Shown piece after piece: positions 33,736 through 45,525 of a stretch of DNA of 64,000 nt. Within the stretch, counting starts at the first letter, position 1, and each line of letters starts with the position of its first letter. The notes beneath the pieces were generated by a model. That model had not been told where the DNA came from, made no database searches, and worked only from the letters and a program-made list of their open reading frames with translations. This stretch comes from Nannobrachium achirus. Its lineage: Eukaryota > Chordata > Actinopteri > Myctophiformes > Myctophidae. The stretch spans positions 522,501-586,500 of the forward strand of contig OY997653.1 of assembly GCA_963921795.1 (NCBI GenBank), read 5' to 3'. The translations under genes and the position numbers were made by a program.

Positions 33736-34227
33736 AAGACTTATTTATACAAAGTCAAAATACAATGAAATACTTCCTCAGCCTTATACACACAAAAACA
33801 TGGTCATAGAGGTCACCTTAGCTGGAAGATCATTTGTCACTTCTACCTCCTAATATTAAAATATTCAAAACATGCCACTGTCATTAAAACTTAATTTAAG
33901 GTTTTAAAATACCTGCTAGATGGTAATAGGAGTTATAGATATGCATGTATTTTGAGATAATCATGCATTATAATGTAGCATACCCTACATATAAAGTGAT
34001 CTTATTCTGAAAATTGTTCCAAAGCCAGCAACGGTCAGCAGTTCAATTGTTATAAAGGCATTGAATGTCTTAAAACCACAAAAAGTATACCCAACGCATA
34101 CCACACTTGGTTCTGTTCAAAGTGTATTTGCCATGAAGTGGCTAATTATGCTTATCATGCTCAACTCTTAACACAGTGGAATCTATTTTGGTAATAGAGG
34201 TATGGTCACACGCCATCCTACTGTACA

Positions 34228-34592
34228 GGGCATTGTGCCCCTCAAACCAATGGCAAGACCTGAGGCCACAGTGGCCTTAATGCCCCAGCTGACTATAGCA
34301 CTTACTCTTTCTTGTCAAGTACAGTAGACACCAGTGTCTCCTTGTCATGTAGTGTCTTTTGTTGAGATTCTGACATCTTAACACATGGATCAGATTGTAA
34401 ATACCACCATTTATCTATTTCACTGCAGATTACAGTAGGTTATCATTCCTAACCCTTAAATTCAACAAATTATTTCAAACAACAGGCCTTCTTGTCCTGG
34501 CATTGGCCTTTGTTGCCCTAAAAACAAACAAACAAAAAAACACCAAAGGCCAAGTGACCTTGCCTCTAAAATGAGAAATTCCAGGCCTACTA
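34228..34592. mobile_element. Truncated inverted copy of the 29283-29769 hAT-type element
   Basis: TGCCCCTCAAACCAATGGCA, ACCATTTATCTATTTCACTG and GAAATTCCAGGCCT are the reverse complement of the first copy, with internal deletions. Confidence 0.8.
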
Positions 34593-34599
34593 CTCTATA

Positions 34600-35580
34600 A
34601 TATATATTAAGATAGCCCAATGCTGACAATTGACCTGGACCAATAAAACAAAGTATAGAACACATTTCCCACTTTTCATTTGTGATTATCCTCAGACCTG
34701 CATTAACACTTGGGGAGCCAAACGCGTTCAGGGACGAGTTATGGCCACTAGATGTCACCCTGCCACAGGAAGTTATATCGTCGAGGGACGAGTCAACAAA
34801 TAGTTAACTTTTCGAGACCGCAGCTTCCCTTTGCATGCCCTGAATCCATTACGTCACCCAGCCAGGGCAGGAAGCCCCCTGTCTCTCCCCACACGGAAGG
34901 ATTTTACATGGCTTTAGATTCTACTTTGAAACATAAGAACGGCTTTATCTGAGAATGAGGTAAAAACAGCCCCATGGAGGCAGAGAGCTGATTGTTTTCA
35001 CGGCGACACTTTACCGCGAATTTACCGCGATTTTTTTACCGCGAGTTTCGCGAGCGTTTGTAAACAAATGGAGTACCTCCTCAATCTTCTCTGGACACGC
35101 ACGTGCACACGCACGAAGCTTGCGGGGCTCATCAAAACATAACGTAAGTCAATGGTGGCACCAGCAACAGCTATAAATGTTATAAACCTTGGCCGCCCAT
35201 GTGTTAATAACATTCAGCCATAACTAAAACACTTTTCAAGATACATTCAGTTTCTTAGTAATAGGTTTGACTTGTTACAGAGTCAGTCAATGAAGAAGCT
35301 GTATGCTTTCAAATAATGTATTGGATACAGTACACTTAATAACATAGCATGTATTGCAGAGAAAACTGCTCTGAATAGAATTCACAACCATTACATGTGG
35401 TCAGTGTCAAATGATCAATAGGGACAATAAACTGAGCACTAAGCCATGCAATCTAACAATAGCCTACATCTTTTGAAGTATATAATTGGTATGAACACGA
35501 CAGGCTGCATAGACATGCCGCAGGGACATGCTTAAGAAAAGTCAGCTTGTATAAAATGTATGTACAGTATATTGTATAGA
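34600..35580. other. No gene recognised
   Basis: Contains TTTACCGCGAATTTACCGCG-like short repeats near 35010-35050. Nothing else supported. Confidence 0.35.
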
Positions 35581-35618
35581 TGGGAATAGAATCAACCTTT
35601 GAAATTGAGAGGGTAGGT

Positions 35619-35634
35619 GGCTCTTAAAAGAGCC
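35619..35634 (-). promoter_or_regulatory. Histone mRNA 3' stem-loop
   Basis: Minus strand AAAGGCTCTTTTAAGAGCCACC: a six-base GGCTCT/AGAGCC stem, a TTTA loop and the ACC flank, matching the element bound by stem-loop binding protein in replication-dependent histone mRNAs. It lies downstream of the decayed H2A. Confidence 0.85.
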
Positions 35635-35639
35635 TTTGT

Positions 35640-35860
35640 GGGGTTTGTATGAAGTATGAAGCAGATGTATTTCTTGGCGGCTTTCTCTGTCATGGGCAGC
35701 GATGGTCAATCCACCCAGGAGCTGCAACAGGCAGCTGCATGGAGGTGACGGGGGATGATACAGGTCTTCTTGTTGTCACAGGCAGCGTTTCCAGTCAACT
35801 CCAGGATCTCAGCATGTATGGGCATGGGCATAGTTGCCTTTACGCAGCAGCCTGTAGACA
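35640..35860 (-). pseudogene. Histone H2A fragment, minus strand
   Basis: Minus strand: VYRLLRKGNYA-like start, then [20 protein letters not shown] and PRHLH, then a degraded LGGLTIA region. It shares with the plus copy the same damaged stretch after HL (GCTGCCTGTTGCA), suggesting both descend from one already damaged copy. The order ends in an intact-looking histone 3' stem-loop (35619-35634). Not functional. Confidence 0.82.
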
Positions 35861-36130
35861 CATTGTAATTTAACAGTAAAGTGTTTTTTATTGATTTATT
35901 TTATTAGACAAAAATGGAGAACAGTATAAGTATAGTCAATACATTTGAAATGTAGTACAGTACAAGTACAGTTAAAGTTAAACACCCTGCCTAAAAGGAA
36001 CATCTCAAATAAAACCCTTTACAGTCTTTTTTTACGTTGAAAGCCCTCAGTATTTAATTCATGGACATTCATGGAGCGTATTGAAGCATAATTAATTACA
36101 AGACAAATACAGTATGTTCAGTTAATGAGT

Positions 36131-36230
36131 CAACACCAAATCTCTTTTCCAATAATAGTGGATCTACAAGCTCACTATGTGTTACAGGCTTGTAGATCTG
36201 CTATTTTTGGCAAAGTGATTTGGTGTTTAG
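36131..36230. repeat. AGATCTACAAGCT-family hairpin, locus C
   Basis: Core GGATCTACAAGC..GCTTGTAGATCT with longer flanking arms ACACCAAATC..CTTTT..CCA and inverse. A loop of about 12 bases. Confidence 0.88.
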
Positions 36231-36274
36231 GGGAAAAGAGCAGACAAGTACAGGTCCAACACTATAATGTTTAA

Positions 36275-37467
36275 AGGGCCTACACCATGCTTTTAAAACT
36301 ATATTTTTTGTATAAATATATGCTCAAAATTGAGTCTTAGACAGGTCTTAACCCCCAACACACACCCTGACCATTCCTCTTGTTTCTTATAGCTGTGCTA
36401 TTATTAGGCCCTGCAGCTGCAATACCAAAACGGCCTTTGTTTGCTCAGTGGCGCATCTAGTGGGGTTTTTCCACCCTCCGGAGAAGGGTGAAGGGAGAGG
36501 CGGGGTGGCCAGCTCTCTATAGCCGGGGACAGCGATAGAAGAGGCGGCGTGTAGCCGTGGATAGAGAGAGGAGAGGCGGGGTGTGGAGCTCTTTCTAGCC
36601 GGGGACAGTGATTAAGCTCTCTATAGCCGGGGAGAGTGAAGGGAGGACCGGGACAGTCTGCTTGAGCTGCTTGTCGCGGTCAGGACCGCCGCTCTGTCCC
36701 CCGGTCGGAGCTGCTTGTCGCGGCCGGGACCGCCGCTGTCCACCGGGTCGGAGCTGCTTGTCGCGACCGGGGCCGCCGCTCTGTCCACCGGGTCGGAGCT
36801 GCGGCGGTCCCGGCCGCGACAAGCAGCTACTTGGTTAAGAAATCGCGGTGGATTCGGCCACCGCGGCTCGCTCCCACCCGGCCACCGCGGCGAGCTCCGC
36901 GGCTCGCTCCCACCCGGCCACCGCGAGCTCCCACCCGGCCACCGCGGAAAATTTAGGCCCAGGCTTCAGAAGGCCTCGGCTCATTAAAAATAGGTCTTTT
37001 GTTTCCTTGTTAGAAGGGACGAAGCTTGGGTCCTCGCAGTCTATAACGTCACATTTATAGTGCAATCCAGGAACGTTAAGACTTCTCCTTGGACATGTTG
37101 ATAGCCAAAATGTTCATAGAATAAAAGTGAGTGAGAGCACTGAGTGAGCAGCCCCAGAACAGTAAGCCAGCTGCAGATGGAAGTGGAGGCTAAGCAAATT
37201 AGAAACAAATGAGGCGCTGGGTTTAGAAGAGTAGCTCTGGTTTTTACCTGAAGGGCGGGGGGGGGGGAACGAGAGTGACGTCACTCTCGTCAACTCTCAG
37301 AGCAGCACTGTTCTGAGAACCCGTGGAAAGCTTTTCATCTCTGTCTGCCCAAAACCAGAGAAAGACACAACGGTCAGAAATAGGACTTTGTGAGGATAGA
37401 AGGTGCCAGTGGGACCCCAAAAAAAGGTTTTAAAATATAAAAAGTGAAAATTCATGGTGTAGGTCCT
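36275..37467. mobile_element. TTAA-flanked TIR element, copy 1 (piggyBac-like MITE)
   Basis: Ends AGGGCCTACACCATG / CATGGTGTAGGTCCT, flanked by TTAA (36271-36274, 37468-37471). 1193 bp. GC-rich interior with about four units of GGTCGGAGCTGCTTGTCGCG and several GGCCACCGCGG units; open frames over these are compositional. Copy 2 at 60687-61893 is nearly identical in the same orientation. TTAA targets are typical of piggyBac; Kolobok also uses TTAA. Confidence 0.88.
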
Positions 37468-37699
37468 TTAACTAAAGAAATATAAAATGCAATTAAAATC
37501 AGTGATGACAGTGCAGACAAACACGTCATCTATGAATAGTTTAATTTGCAACCGAACAGTATAATACTACTTGGGGTTCATCTCTGAGCCAAGGGGGTCC
37601 GGACCTGGCTTGAACCCTTGGTAATGCATGCAACATGTCTGGCCATTGTGGCGCTTGCCTTTAATAAAGCGTGTGCGTCATAACCATGTTATGTATGTT

Positions 37700-37825
37700 G
37701 CATCACATGTATAACTGTATCTACGCTGTGTACAGTATGAGAGCGGACCAGACTAGACTTTAAAATCGTCATCTACCTTTTTCTATGCAAACTTCTAATA
37801 ATGTCTTCAATCAATCAAACAATGC
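37700..37825 (+). mobile_element. 3'-end fragment of the 45-49 kb LINE family
   Basis: CTATGCAAACTTCTAATAA then TCTTCAATCAATCAAACAAT matches the 3' end of the LINE at 49513-49550 (TAATAAAGCCTTCAATCAAT). A short, 5'-truncated insertion. Confidence 0.75.
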
Positions 37826-38298
37826 CTAGGGTCGGAGACTCGGAGTAATGAGAGAGTATGAGATCTCGCACTTATGGGCAGTCCCCCTAAATGTCCATGG
37901 CCTAAAACTGTACACATGTACCAAGTTTTATGTATTACGTTTTAAGGAATAACGAGCGATGCCACCAGAGCGTTAGCTATGCTACTTAGCTACAAGCTAA
38001 CGCTAACCATGTAAACAACAGAAGGAGGCGGCGGCGCGCAAACATATTTATTAAAAACATATTTATTAAAAACATATATACTGTACGCTGGCCCCGTCTC
38101 CTACGGTAGGAATACTCGCATACTGTACCTGGAAAATCATGGCTACTTTTCCGACGCACACAAGTCCTCCTCCAACACTGTACGTCGCTTAGCCTAGTAG
38201 CAACCAGGTGGACTGCTTGAGAAGAGAGTAGTGTACACGGCAGTGCCGCCTGATTATGGATCCCACTGGGAAAGATGGATGGAAACGGCACGTCAGAC

Positions 38299-38809
38299 CA
38301 AACAAAGAAAAAAAATTCGAGACCAAAAACTTAGAAAAAAAAAGGAAAAAAAAAAAAATCACAAAAAATAACTTTATTTCACAAACTGGAAAAACACATT
38401 CAAATAATTTGTTTTAGCACACAAAAGTTTTGCTTGATTTTTTCTTTTTAAATATGTTTGCTTAGTTTTAAAAGTTTTTTTCTCAAGTTTTTTTCTTTAT
38501 TATTATTATTATTATTATTTTGCTTGCAAATATTGAGTTTAAAAGTTTTTTTCTCGATTTCTTTTTTCTTTATTAGTATTATTATTATTATTTTGCTTGC
38601 AATTATATATTTTTTGATTGCTGTTTGAATTTCTTTGCTTGGATTTTATTTTTTTTTGCTTGTGGTTACATTTCTTTTGCTCTGTTTTTTTTTAATCTCT
38701 CTGTACTTTTTATTTTGCTTGGATAAAAGTTTTTTGCTCTGTTTTTATTTTTTCTCTCTCGATTTTAATTTATTTGGTTGAGTAATATTGATACAAAAAA
38801 ACCTCCATA
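38299..38809. repeat. Right long TIR of the 12.2-kb element
   Basis: Reverse complement of 26585-27085 with small indels in the (TTA)n and poly-A/T parts. It ends AAACCTCCATA and is followed by the ATGGGC duplication. Confidence 0.93.
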
Positions 38810-41800
38810 ATGGGCAAGCTACTTGGAAAATATAGTGAGCTACACTACTAGTTACTCTTGATTAAATATAGCTCAACTACACTACAAGCTATCCCCAGAG
38901 AAATGTAACAAGTACACTACAAGCTACAGGACAAAAATAGCTAGCTACATCAACACTACTTTTTCTTTCTTCTTTTTCCACCAAACAAATGGGCATGCAG
39001 GCAAAAAATGCTGGCAAAAAAAATGTAAAAAAAAAAACAGACTGAAACTGGAAACCTTATGTCTGGCTTTAAATTAAATGTATACCCCTCACTATTCTCT
39101 TTATGCAGCCACGCCCCGGACGTGCGTAGTTGGACGCCTGTTCACGGGCCGACACTTCCGCTCAGGTCTCTCCAATGTAAACAGAGTGAGAAGATTAGCC
39201 ACGTTATATTCCGGAACATTTAATTGTTGTTCTTTTATTATTTAGTCTTTTTTATTTAAAGACATCTGTTTGTCTGGTTAATGTATATGTCACGGTTTGT
39301 TAGAGAAACAGGACGGTCGAGAAACGGAGCACTCGTGGTGCCGCACGGGGCGGAGCAAGCGGTCGCCGTCCACGACATTGCAAGCGGCGCGTAGGCCAGC
39401 GGACCTTGCGGCGCGAGTGGCCGCGAAGAGCGGGCCAGGGCCGGCCGCGCGAGTTACGAAGCCGTGGTGAATGCAATCGTTATATTTATGCCCAGGCCGT
39501 AAGGCCTGGGCAAGCCCATGATAAACGCTCATAGTAAGCTAATGGCTAAGCTAATGGCTAAGCTAATGGCTAAACACCGCCCAGCTAGGCTAGTAAATAA
39601 AGAAAGAGAGTCGCAAACGAGTGACGTCAGCGCCTGCACTAGTGAATGGCTGTCTATGGGCTGTCGTCGCCATCTGGTGGTGATTAGTGTGTGGTGAACG
39701 ACAAAACAAGCGCTCTTACTCTTACCGTCCTGAGTTACCCAAACATACTGTAACATATATATGCTGTTCGTTTTAACTGATTTGTGTCTTTGGCGATTTT
39801 ACAAGGGAAATGTTTTTGGGAATGTGGACTGGCTGGATAATGGCTGCACAGAGAGGTAAATAAAAATAAACGCTTAGAATGCAACAATCTATGTGCTAAA
39901 TAAACGTTTCTTTAAGTGTGTTTGTCATTCAGAGCTTTTGAGGCTTTATTTCATGTAAAACTTGACTTTAAAGTAGTTAGACACATTAGCATTGAATCTG
40001 CATAAATACAATAGATATATGGACCATTACATGAGACTTATTTAATTAGCATCAACATAGCATTGTTAGACTCACGTTTGATATTCTGAAAAGTTCTGAA
40101 CGTTTTCTGTTGATCTGTTTGTTTATATATCAGAGCATATTAGACATGAATTAAACTTAATGTTGTACACATTCATGTTTATGCCCTTGAGCTAGGATAT
40201 AAAATGATATGTACACTAGGCCATGAGATCAATATATCTATTATGCTTTATTGTATGACAAATAGTGAACATTGACTTAAAAGAAAGACTAATTCTTTAT
40301 GCACATCTCCTTTTTTATAGGCTACTACAGGGACCTCATCATCTCAACTGGATGTCTGAGGAACAGCTCCAATCACACTGCAATTAAAATAACACTAATA
40401 GACATTTATCATTGTCTTATTGATATAATTAGACAATGTACACACACGAGGGCATGTTTCCCATATTTATGGCAACCTGTTATTGGAACAGAATGTTTGC
40501 CACATAATAGGGATGCTAAGGTCTGGACTTCATGCTCCCTGATGATCAGCTGACAGCAATGGGGTTCTCCAGCCTGGAAGATGCAATACTTCGCCTCCTT
40601 GCCCACTTGTTGTGTCAAACTCCCTGAATTTGGTTTGTTAGAAATGCCAGAAATACTATATAAACATTGTGGAAAAGATGTTCCGTTTCCTCCATGGTAA
40701 CCTTTCATTTCAGATTCAGAACACAGCTCATTAACTTAATAATTTACCATGACTTGATCAAAACCAGCAAATTAAATAGTGAGCAAGCCTAAAGCAGCAA
40801 AGACATCGAAAAGAAAGCAGAATATAGCCTAATAAATATAGGTGATGTGTGATGTCTAAAATACCTAGTCTACTGGCATCTATGCAGAACGACCTGAAGA
40901 CCAATTACCCTAATTATGGCATATGGGGCAGGTGATTGTTACAATGTAACAATGGATGGGCCATGTTGTGTGTGTGACACCTCTGTAATAACAATCAATC
41001 TACTACTTGTTATGGGCAAGTATTCATAGGTGAGTGATCCTAACCCCAGGGCATCAGTTTGTGTGAGAGTTTCAGGCGAGATACCACAGCAACATTTTAT
41101 TAGGATGGATGGATGGATGGATAGATAGGCTATTAATGGCCTATAAATACAATAAGGTGCAGACTGAAATGGAGGCAAACATTTTTTTGCTCATGTCTTT
41201 GGCATGTGTCTACCTTTCACAAACAAATTATTACAAATGGAAACAACTGCTCAGCAAACTAAAATAAAAGCCTTTTAGTCAGAACATGTGCTTGATTTTG
41301 ACACAGTTGTGTTCTCTTCACTTCCACTATGGGAGCAATGGGATGCTGTTGCATGGAGTTACACTCCAACAAGACTCCTTCAGAGGTCCAGTGGAGATGA
41401 TCGTCAGTGGATCAGGGTGATGCTAAGAGGTCCCTGTATATGCAAAATATGGAGTGCATAAAGAAAGATTCGAATTTCATGAATAATCAGTCTATTTATT
41501 TTAGGTACAAAGTCTTACACATATAGGATTTGTATTGGTGACTAAAAGAATATTTACACAAATAAGTCAAAACATAATAAATATATTGATCTAAAGTGTA
41601 GGCCTACACATCATTTTATACCCTAGACCTATAAACCTTGTGTAAAATGAATTAGTTTAATTCATGTCTAATATCTATCATGCTCAGATGTATAAACAAA
41701 CAGATTAACAGAAAACGTTCCCAACTTTTCAGAATATCAAACGTGAGTCTAACAATGCTGTATTGATACTAATTGAGATATAAGTCTCATGTAATGGCTC

Positions 41801-42428
41801 ACATCTATTGTATTTATGCAGATTCAATGGTACAGTGTCTGACTGTAAAGTCAGTTTTACATGAAATAAAGCCTCACAACCCTGAATGACAAACACACTT
41901 AAGAAACGTTTATTTAGCAAATAGATTCATTGTTGCATTCTAAAATGCGTTTGATCTTTACCTCTCTGTGCAGCCATATTAGCCAGTCAGTCCACATAAA
42001 ACATTTCCCTTGTAAAATCGTCAACAGAGTCTTTAAATAAAAAAGACTAAATAAAAAAAAGAACAACAATTAAATGTTCCGGAATATAACGTGGCTAATC
42101 TTCTCACTCTGTTTACATTGGAGAGACCTGAGCGGAAGTGTCGGCCCGTGAACAGGCGTCCAACTACGCACGTCCGGGGCGTGGCTGCATAAAGAGAATT
42201 GGGGACACTATTGTAATGACTATTCTATTAATTTATTTATTCATCCCGACCGTGATGGCCCCAGCTACTTGGAAAATGTGCTACATTACTAGTTACTCTT
42301 GATTAAATATAGCTCAACTACACTACAAGCTATCCCCAGAGAAATGTAGCTAGTTTCCTTTATGCTACTTAGAAATGTAGTTAAGCTATATAGCTAAGCT
42401 ACTTGTAGCTAGCTACTGCCCATCACTG
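38810..42428. repeat. Main body of hAT copy 2, inverse of 14579-18448
   Basis: Carries the mirror of each landmark: the 456-bp insert (39294-39757), an unoccupied GTAACAAT site near 40940, and the inverted arms 38900-40100 and about 41400-42210. Confidence 0.93.
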
Positions 42429-42501
42429 ACTGTAAGTATATGTGAACGAGTACAATACCCTCATACGAAAAGCTTTTCATCTTTCATATTCCATATTGTA
42501 G

Positions 42502-43686
42502 GTTCCTGGAAGAGGAGTCTGTGGTGGGCAGTGGTAGGTGGATCGAGAGGTTGCTCCAAGGTAGGGATAGCCAACAGTTAACTGTTAACCGTTTAACCGT
42601 TAAGAAATTGGTAACCGGTAAACACAGCAAGCCTATTATCGCTGTTTCACAGCTAAAATAAAACCTAAAAACAATGTATCCCTCTTCTTAGCCTCTTCTT
42701 CTTCTTCCCTGTTGTATTTGTATTTTTAACACACCGGGTGCCCAGAATTTCGACGTGTTGTGTTTGCTGGTGCCCATGGCAACCCGCCATTTTACCTACC
42801 TTCGAAGTACTGGCGAGAAAAGTAATCCGAGTAAATGTAATCCGAGTATGTCCTGTTTATTTCGCGAAAATCTTTTCTTTCAGTCAGGACCGTTTTTTAT
42901 CAATTCTGAGCCACAGTGTTTGTGTTACGGCCGGTAGAAGAGGCTGCCGTTTTGAGAAAAAAACGAAAAAAGGAAGAGAATCCAGAGAAAACAGCATTTT
43001 TGTGCAGCCGCTAAACAGGAAGTCAACGAGACACACAGCACGTCCGGGTGACGTAATTGCGCGCTGCATGTTGGGAAATGGAGTTTGTTTCATCACCGCG
43101 GTAGCCAAGTGCAGTAGCTACAGTACAGTATAGTTTACTGTACAACGCGTCAAACGCGTCGTGGGCACACGTAAACATCAAAGAGATTGGCGCGTTGGCA
43201 CCACGTGGACATCCAATGAGTTAAATAGCACATTTTATAATGGGGTGGAAAAGTAACAGTGTTTTAGTATTTTTTCAATGCTAAATAGTGCCTTTCTCCC
43301 ATCACATTTACTTAACAGTTAACCGTTAATTAACCGATAAGACTTAATGGTAACAGGTTAATAACATTTCTCCAAATGGCTATCCCTACTCGAAGGTATA
43401 AGCAGCAACCTTGACGAAGAGGGTCTGGAACTAGCTGTGTGTCGCCATGGAGTACTACTAAGTGCTCTCAACATGTACAGAGGAGAAATATTTGCCTACC
43501 CCCTGTACCTGCAGAACCAGCTGGCCAGAAGGCAAATCCAATTCTTCTGCATGGACGTACGTAGCCTGCAAATACTGGCCCTACCTTGAAAAGGTTTCAG
43601 AGAAATGTCCTGAGCTCCAACATCTGCTCAAGATGACTCCATTTCTCTCGATATTTCACGCCAAATTTTCATCATTAATCATTCCA
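42502..43686 (+). pseudogene. KDZ transposase exon (VPGRGVCGGQW .. CKYWPYLEK), split by hAT
   Basis: Acceptor TATTGTAG. The phase joins the SEEQALF exon. VPGRGVCGGQW is followed by an in-frame TAG, then VDREVAP, then the 42562-43388 hAT. After it: NLDEEGLELAVCRHGVLLSA, LNMYRGEIFAYPLYLQNQLA, RRQIQFFCMDV, a 4-bp GTAC-type duplication shifting frame (about 43557), then ACKYWPYLEKVSEKCPELQH, LLKMTPFLSIFHAKF. CRHGVLL..NMYRGE..FAYPL and MDVACKYWPYL are hallmark KDZ blocks and carry further conserved acidic residues. C-terminal exons are absent. Confidence 0.85.
42562..43388. mobile_element. hAT-type element, 827 bp, in the KDZ exon
   Basis: Ends TAGGGATAGCCA / TGGCTATCCCTA with 8-bp flanks CTCCAAGG and CTCGAAGG (one mismatch). 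Subterminal GTTAACCGTTAA-type palindromes at both ends. No transposase. Confidence 0.88.
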
Positions 43687-44262
43687 TGACAATATTTTTG
43701 TTCAATGAAGTTTGGCCTTATAGATGTGTCTGTTTCTGTGTTTTCCCTTATTTTTTAGACTACTCATGTAGTGTGTTACAAAATCATTATATAAAAGTCC
43801 AAAATAGGACTGCCTTTGGAGCCCTTGGACTTTTGATATTTTGCTAAGTGGCCCCTGAGCCATCTTAAGCTGATTAGCCCTGATTTAGAATAATGGAGAA
43901 ATAATGTTTCTGAATGGAGATGTGAATGTTTCTGAATGGAGATGTGTAATCTAGGTTTAGGTGACACCTCCATTTAGAATAATGGAAGTCAATCTTCTAA
44001 ATGGCAATGTTTCTGAATGGAGATGTGGAGATGTGAAGAGTATAGGGCAGTGATTCTCAGAGTGAGGGGTCCTTGGGGGGGTTTCAGGGGGTCCCCAGCA
44101 ATAGCATCACAATCATTTTAATCACTCTTAACACAATCTGGTTTATCTTCAAAGAAAAGTTCAGAGTCTCTTATTTTGAGACTACCCGTAGCCCGGTTAC
44201 ATATAAGGCCAAACTTCATTGAACAAAAATATTGTCATGGAATGATTAATGATGAAAAGTTA
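43666..44262. repeat. 57-bp inverted repeat pair around ~480 bp
   Basis: TTTTCATCATTAATCATTCC through GTTTGGCCTTATA (43666-43722) recurs inverted at 44206-44262, essentially perfect. The left copy overlaps the end of the KDZ reading frame. Between them are a doubled TGTTTCTGAATGGAGATGTG repeat (about 43907-44035) and a Charlie-like hAT end (44046 on, CAGTGATTCTCAGAGTG). Confidence 0.85.
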
Positions 44263-44720
44263 CAAAACAAGTCTTTAGACGCTTTAGACGCTATACTCTT
44301 CGATCAACGGATGTGTTTTGCCAGCTGATGCCTTACTGAGGTATGTCCACGACCAGATTGATGTCTTCAGACAGGATTGCTGTTGCTGCGACTACACCCC
44401 GAGTCTGTTCCACAACTTTGGAGGGCCTGGAAATCAGCTTGATGTCCCATGGGACATGATTTCTCAGTGATGTTCACCACAGGTTCTGTCTCTTTTCTCG
44501 AGGCCGTGGATGAAAACGGAAGACTATGTTTTACGTTTTATTGCACTGTTTACTCCTGGGTCTCCCAGGGGTAACAATTTGAACAAGTTTGGCAGAAGAG
44601 TTTAGCCCATTATACTATGTGGTTGCCTTAGCTGGCCTGCCATGCCTTCCATACTGTTGCCATACTGCGCCAATATTATCTTTTACAAAAAGGTAATTCA
44701 ACTCTTTATTTGCTTCAGGC
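44263..44720. other. Possible exon fragments, unassigned
   Basis: 44325-44470 on + reads LPADALLRYVHDQIDVFRQD then CCCCDYTPSLFHNFGGP. This looks like once-coding sequence but I recognise no family and see no clear splice sites. Confidence 0.25.
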
Positions 44721-44789
44721 AGGGGGATACCAAATGCACTGGCTGAGGGTGGGTGCCATCAGGTGTAAGACCCCTCCGAATTAAAGCCA

Positions 44790-45230
44790 GGACCAACAGA
44801 GGCGGCTGACCATTTGGCACTCTGGAGGAGCAGCACAGCACCAAAGTGCTCTTCACAGCACGGTTTGGGGTATTTATTCCAGAGTGCAGTCAACAGACAG
44901 CCTAGGCCCTTCCAGGAAGTGGTTGACAACGATGCGGCCGAGGTCCAGGAGGCCATCGCTAAGATGGTTCTGAAAATCTTTGTTGTCAGCCGGGGCGCCG
45001 ATGGTCGAGACAAAGGGGCGGGTATCGCCATCGAGGGAACAGAGGTCCTCTTCGTCCCTGATGTAGCAACGGCGTGCACAACACATGCCTGATGGGCCTC
45101 ATGTACTCGTTGGAACACAGTTTCCCGAAGCCGTTGAAGTTCACGTTCGAGGTCTTCCAGAAGATATTTCTGGAGCTGGTCGCAAAGAAGACTGTGTCTT
45201 CAACAATGGTGCAGCAGTCAACGTGAGCGG
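44790..45230 (+). pseudogene. C-terminal fragment of a fish transposon-associated protein ([13 protein letters not shown])
   Basis: In one frame FQEVVDNDAAEVQEAIAKMV, LKIFVVSRGADGRDKG, IAIEGTEVLF; in another [35 protein letters not shown]. The pattern MVLKIFVV..EG.EVL..CL.LGL.Y.L...[14 protein letters not shown] fits the C-terminal end of a multi-copy teleost protein of unknown function. The one at 21.8-23.3 kb may be its N-terminal counterpart. Broken by a frameshift near 45085. Confidence 0.45.
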
Positions 45231-45525
45231 TCGCATTTTTTTCGTTCGCTCCGTCCCACCAAGCTAGAATCCAGGGACAATGGAAAGGAGGGATACTTTT
45301 TCTTCTTTTTTTCCTATTGTTTCTTGTATGGTTTGCCGACTCGTGTCTCAGTTCACCACGGAACGCTCATAATTGTATATACGGAGAATTATGTGCGGGA
45401 TGGAGAGGAATCACGCAGTGTTTTTTTTCCTCCACGTCGGGTCGGAGCCAAAACATCTCGGCTTCGGAAAACTGACTGTCCTTGGGACGCTGCTGCTGAC
45501 TAAGAACAAGCCCCAGATTGGCAGA

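Noticed and set aside
36595..36990. Overlapping GC-rich open frames in both TTAA elements (also 60816-61400)
   Set aside because: They follow tandem GC-rich units on both strands at once and have no family resemblance.
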